DNA of 64,000 bases, taken from positions 1,550,001 to 1,614,000 of the forward strand of contig NZ_CANDOB010000001.1 in assembly GCF_947387515.1 (NCBI RefSeq). The letters are read 5' to 3'. The DNA is from Alkalihalobacillus sp. CinArs1. Lineage in GTDB: Bacteria; Bacillota; Bacilli; Bacillales; Guptibacillaceae. The translations under genes were made by a program, and so were the position numbers. The first letter of the stretch is position 1, and each line of letters opens with the position of its first letter. Below are positions 60,718 to 64,000 of this stretch, one piece after another. The notes beneath the pieces are model-generated. The model saw only the letters and a program-made list of their open reading frames with translations. It had not been told where the DNA came from and did not search any database.

Positions 60718-60882
60718 TCTCTACCACTCCAATACAGAGGATTTACTAATAAGATATCCTGAACACCGACTATTTTTCCAGAAACTTGTTTCAAGATAGC
60801 GCTTTCAATAAATATTCACTGCTTCCCAATAAATCTGATAAACTGAACTTGTATGATTATAAACGGATAAAGGAGATTATAT

Positions 60883-62115
60883 ATGACCACCTTTCATGAA
60901 AATTTACAAAAGTATGCTGACCTTGCCGTTAAGGTCGGGGTTAACATCCAAAAAGGACAAACCCTTGTCGTAAACGCACCGCTTACTTCAGCTGATTTTG
61001 TTAGAAGAATTGCTGAAAGTGCCTATGACGCAGGAGCTAAGAACGTACACGTCGAGTGGAATGATGAAACATTAACTCGAATCAAATACGAAAAAGCTCC
61101 AGATGAAGCATTCAAAGAGTTCCCAATGTGGAAGGCAAAAGGTTTTGAAGAACTAGCAGAAAACGATGCTGCTTTCCTTTCGATCGTTTCTTCGAATCCT
61201 GACTTATTGAAAGGCATCGACCCTGAACGCATATCGAATGCCAGCAAAACGGCGGGTAAAGCCCTAGAAAAGTACCGTGATTACATCATGTCAGATCACA
61301 ACAGTTGGTCAGTTGTTGCTGTTCCTTCTAAACAATGGGCTGCTAAGGTTTTCCCTGATTCGCCAGAAGATAAGCAAGAAGAGCTGTTATGGGGAGCTAT
61401 CTTTGACGCAACGCGCGTCTCAACGGGAGATCCGGTTCAAGCTTGGAAAGAACATAGCGCAAACCTCGAGCAAAAAGTAGATTACTTAAATGAAAAGCAT
61501 TACAGCAAGCTTCACTACCGTGCACCTGGAACTGACTTAACGATCGAGCTTCCTGAAGCTCACCAGTGGGTAGGTGGAATCAGTGAAAATGTTAAGGGAG
61601 ACCACTTCGTCGCGAACATGCCAACTGAAGAAGTGTTTACGATTCCGCACAAACATGGCGTTAATGGTGTCGTGACCTCAACGAAACCACTAAGCTATGG
61701 TGGTACTGTAATCGAAGAGTTTTCATTAACGTTTGAAGGAGGACGCATCGTCAAAGCAGAAGCAAAATCGGGTGATGAGACCTTGCAACATCTACTCGAT
61801 ACGGATGAGGGTGCACGATACCTAGGAGAAGTTGCTCTCGTGCCCCACGACTCCCCGATCTCGAACGTAGATACGATCTTTTTTAACACCTTGTTCGATG
61901 AAAATGCTTCGAATCACCTTGCAATCGGAAATGCGTATTCCTTCTGTTTAGAAGGCGGAAAAAACATGTCGAAAGAAGAGCTTGAAGCAGCAGGTGCTAA
62001 CGAAAGTGTGACGCATGTCGATTTCATGATCGGTTCTGAAGAAATGGACATCGATGGAATTAAGAGCGATGGTACGAGCGAACCGGTCTTCAGGAACGGC
62101 AACTGGGCTTTTTAA
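60883..62115 (+). CDS. M29 family aminopeptidase (AmpS/PepS type)
   Basis: A 410-residue thermophilic-type aminopeptidase. It has the C-terminal metal region: NMPTEEVFTIPHKHGVNGVV, ASNHLAIGNAY and THVDFMIGSEEMDIDG. It removes N-terminal residues from peptides, using Co/Zn. AAAGGAG precedes the ATG. Confidence 0.94.
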   Translation: MTTFHENLQKYADLAVKVGVNIQKGQTLVVNAPLTSADFVRRIAESAYDAGAKNVHVEWNDETLTRIKYEKAPDEAFKEFPMWKAKGFEELAENDAAFLSIVSSNPDLLKGIDPERISNASKTAGKALEKYRDYIMSDHNSWSVVAVPSKQWAAKVFPDSPEDKQEELLWGAIFDATRVSTGDPVQAWKEHSANLEQKVDYLNEKHYSKLHYRAPGTDLTIELPEAHQWVGGISENVKGDHFVANMPTEEVFTIPHKHGVNGVVTSTKPLSYGGTVIEEFSLTFEGGRIVKAEAKSGDETLQHLLDTDEGARYLGEVALVPHDSPISNVDTIFFNTLFDENASNHLAIGNAYSFCLEGGKNMSKEELEAAGANESVTHVDFMIGSEEMDIDGIKSDGTSEPVFRNGNWAF

Positions 62116-62128
62116 TCGTAGACTTAAA

Positions 62129-62158
62129 GCTAACGAGATTACTCGTTAGCCTTTCTTT
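62129..62158 (+). terminator. Terminator of the M29 aminopeptidase gene
   Basis: Stem GCTAACGAG / CTCGTTAGC then CTTTCTTTT. Confidence 0.88.
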
Positions 62159-62274
62159 TGAGCAGTGCCAAACTGTATCTGCCTCACTGCCGTCACGCTA
62201 GGAATTTTACTCGATTTGCTTTATACTTGAGTAAATCTATAGGAATTTCTGTCATTCGTAGAGGAGGCAATATC

Positions 62275-63204
62275 ATGAGTGCAAAGGTTTATATCATACA
62301 TGAGAATGAAGAATGGACGGAACCTTTAAAAGTTCATCTAGAAAAACTCGGAGTTCCGTTTGAAGACTGGTTTTTACACGAGGGATCGCTTGATTTAACA
62401 ACTGTTCCTCCAGAAGGAGTTTTTTATAACCGAATGAGCGCTTCTTCACACACAAGAGGTCATCGCTATGCGCCTGAATATACGGCTGCAGTGCTCTCCT
62501 GGCTTGAAAGCCACGGACGTTTGGTACTGAACGATCGTCGTGCGCTAGCACTTGAAGTAAGTAAAGTTGCGCAATACAATGCGCTCAGACAACACGGAAT
62601 TACAACACCAAAAACCATTGCCGCCGTAGGTAAAGATCCGCTTATCGAAGCAGCCGACAACTTCGATGGTCCGTTCATCACAAAGCACAACCGGGCAGGG
62701 AAAGGCCTCGGTGTCCAGTTATTCCAAAGCAAGGATGCATTGAAGCAGTATGTAGAAAGCGATGACTTTGAAGAGTCGATCGATGGGATCACGCTTCTCC
62801 AAGATTATATTGAATCTCCTGACTCCTCGATCACTCGGTGTGAATTTGTCGGCGGTGAGTTTTTATATGCCGTCCGCGTAGATACATCTGAAGGATTTGA
62901 ACTTTGCCCAGCAGACGTTTGCCAGGTTGGCGATTCGTTTTGCCCAACTACTGAAAAACCAAAGTTCGAGATCATCAAGGACTTCGACCATCCTATTTTG
63001 AAAAACTATGAATCTTTCTTGAAAGCGAACGGTATTACTTTCGCAGGAATCGAGTGCATAGAGAACAAAAATGGCGAATTATTCACGTACGATGTGAACA
63101 CAAATACAAATTACAACCCAGATGCAGAGAGAGTAAGTAATCTTTCTGGAATGCGAGAAATTGCCAAGACGCTAGAACATGCACTAGCGCAAGTGCAACT
63201 ATAA
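62275..63204 (+). CDS. RimK-like ATP-grasp protein
   Basis: A 309-residue ATP-grasp protein: N-terminal preATP domain, then ITTPKTIAAVG, FITKHNRAGKGLGVQLF (Lys/Gly-rich ATP loop) and C-terminal IECIENKNGELFTYDVNTNTNYN with metal ligands. Closest to the RimK/glutamate ligase group; no partner gene suggests the substrate. ATG at 62275 follows GAGGAGG. Confidence 0.82.
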   Translation: MSAKVYIIHENEEWTEPLKVHLEKLGVPFEDWFLHEGSLDLTTVPPEGVFYNRMSASSHTRGHRYAPEYTAAVLSWLESHGRLVLNDRRALALEVSKVAQYNALRQHGITTPKTIAAVGKDPLIEAADNFDGPFITKHNRAGKGLGVQLFQSKDALKQYVESDDFEESIDGITLLQDYIESPDSSITRCEFVGGEFLYAVRVDTSEGFELCPADVCQVGDSFCPTTEKPKFEIIKDFDHPILKNYESFLKANGITFAGIECIENKNGELFTYDVNTNTNYNPDAERVSNLSGMREIAKTLEHALAQVQL

Positions 63205-63209
63205 TTGCT

Positions 63210-63241
63210 AAGCTGTCGAGTAGCCTCGGCAGCTTCTTTCT
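63210..63241 (+). terminator. Terminator of the ATP-grasp gene
   Basis: Stem AAGCTGTCGA / TCGGCAGCTT with one wobble, then TCTTTCT. Confidence 0.8.
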
Positions 63242-63340
63242 ATGTATAGATGTCTATACCTCTAGTTAGGTAGGATATGCGTATCATCTTCTCACTTTGA
63301 AACTCGAGCATACACTTTAAGAGTGAGGGAGGTGTGTACG

Positions 63341-64000
63341 TTGAATGGATTACTAGCTAATATAAGCCTTATGCCTAAGAAGAAAACACCTCCATATTGG
63401 AAAGAGCTTAAAAAGGAGTTAAAAGAAGCGCGCAAAGGAACTCACATAGAAAAGACTAAGAAGCTTTCACAGGAAGATAAAAGGGTGTTACATGCGATCA
63501 GAACCCAAACCAAGCTTGCTAATCGTGACAATATCACTCGGACAAACGCTTATTTACGTTTCTATTTGGAGTACGAAGAAATTCACTGGTCTCTTCTTGC
63601 GCATATGGTTTCAAGAAATGCAGGTTGGACGATGACAGACTTAAAAGGAGAGTACTTGCCTATCATTCTCTCTCCTTCTAAACGAGACGATTTTTTCTCG
63701 TTTTTAGAACGGGGAAACTGGTTGATCTTTCAAGATGCGTACCCTCAACTATTGATCTACAAATATAGTATTCTTCAGTCGAAGCCGCTGTTTTACCTAC
63801 TGCCTCATCTCCATGTTTCATCGTTTATGGAAGTGATCTGGACTTACTATTGGAAAACCAATGACCCTCACTTGCTTACAAGTGCATTAATCATCAATGA
63901 ACAAAACTATATCGATTCCCGCATCATTCAGAATAATCATTTCAAAACTGCTGTCTTGAATACATTAGCGTTTCAGCTTCAGGATGTACTGAATACGAAT
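63341..64000 (+). CDS. DUF2515 family protein (YppC-like), runs off window
   Basis: 220 codons are visible from a TTG 6 bases after GGGAGGTG. The protein has RTNAYLRFYLEYEEIHWSLLAHMVSRNAGWTMTDLKGEYLP, split over two conserved blocks typical of DUF2515/YppC. An alternative ATG at 63371 has no ribosome site. Function unknown; 3' end outside the window. Confidence 0.83.
   Translation, partial: MNGLLANISLMPKKKTPPYWKELKKELKEARKGTHIEKTKKLSQEDKRVLHAIRTQTKLANRDNITRTNAYLRFYLEYEEIHWSLLAHMVSRNAGWTMTDLKGEYLPIILSPSKRDDFFSFLERGNWLIFQDAYPQLLIYKYSILQSKPLFYLLPHLHVSSFMEVIWTYYWKTNDPHLLTSALIINEQNYIDSRIIQNNHFKTAVLNTLAFQLQDVLNTN

Overview
The window is chromosomal DNA from a motile, endospore-former-type low-GC Gram-positive, most likely a Bacillaceae member. 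The evidence is a Bacillus-type fla/che operon order, a FliW-CsrA-flagellin module, sigma-D promoters, AGGAGG ribosome sites with many TTG/GTG starts, and many single-copy Bacillus families (YjfB, YwdI, YtiB, YflT, YndJ, YppC, MhqR). I cannot fix the genus. I see no phage, plasmid, insertion sequence, CRISPR, rRNA or tRNA.

Positions 1-23259 are a flagellar island. On the minus strand the rod/basal body/export operon runs flgB-flgC-fliE-fliF-fliG-fliH-fliI-fliJ-motE-like-fliK-flgD-TIGR02530-flgE-flbD-fliM (fliM leaves the window). The rod genes flhO-flhP diverge from it. Late genes follow on the minus strand: fliW-csrA, hag, a YjfB-like gene, flaG, fliD-fliT-fliS-motA-motB-fliL, then flgM-flgN-flgK-flgL. 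Sigma-D promoters are visible before hag, fliD and flgM. FliL sits with the stator genes instead of between flbD and fliM.

Positions 23374-33267 are housekeeping genes: an Nramp-like transporter with the three 5-oxoprolinase subunits, a GNAT enzyme, carbonic anhydrase, a DJ-1/PfpI protein, TerC, stress proteins and fumarase. Positions 33773-42000 hold a TAXI-type TRAP transporter operon, a SLAP-domain protein, an aromatic acid exporter-like protein, glutathione peroxidase and a methyltransferase. Positions 42162-46472 carry a B12-binding radical SAM protein, an amidase and an EamA exporter. Positions 46488-51242 are a Fur-controlled siderophore-iron uptake locus (FhuF-like protein, ATPase, two permeases, divergent binding protein). 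The rest holds a phospholipase C-like protein, MFS transporter, dehydrogenase, YndJ, a WrbA/MhqR quinone-response pair with three matching operators, MBL hydrolase, MsrAB with a renalase-like flavoprotein, an M29 aminopeptidase, an ATP-grasp enzyme and the start of a DUF2515 gene.

The signals least explained by ordinary annotation are: a family of GC-rich, self-complementary intergenic elements (four copies near 12771, 33455, 56152 and 56394), three of which lie between near-duplicate terminator hairpins; a strong excess of the hexamer CGATCG; a probable ATT start codon for fliJ; an Nramp-fold transporter lacking its metal ligands inside the 5-oxoprolinase operon; and a ribosome-binding site buried in a perfect palindrome at 40279-40299.
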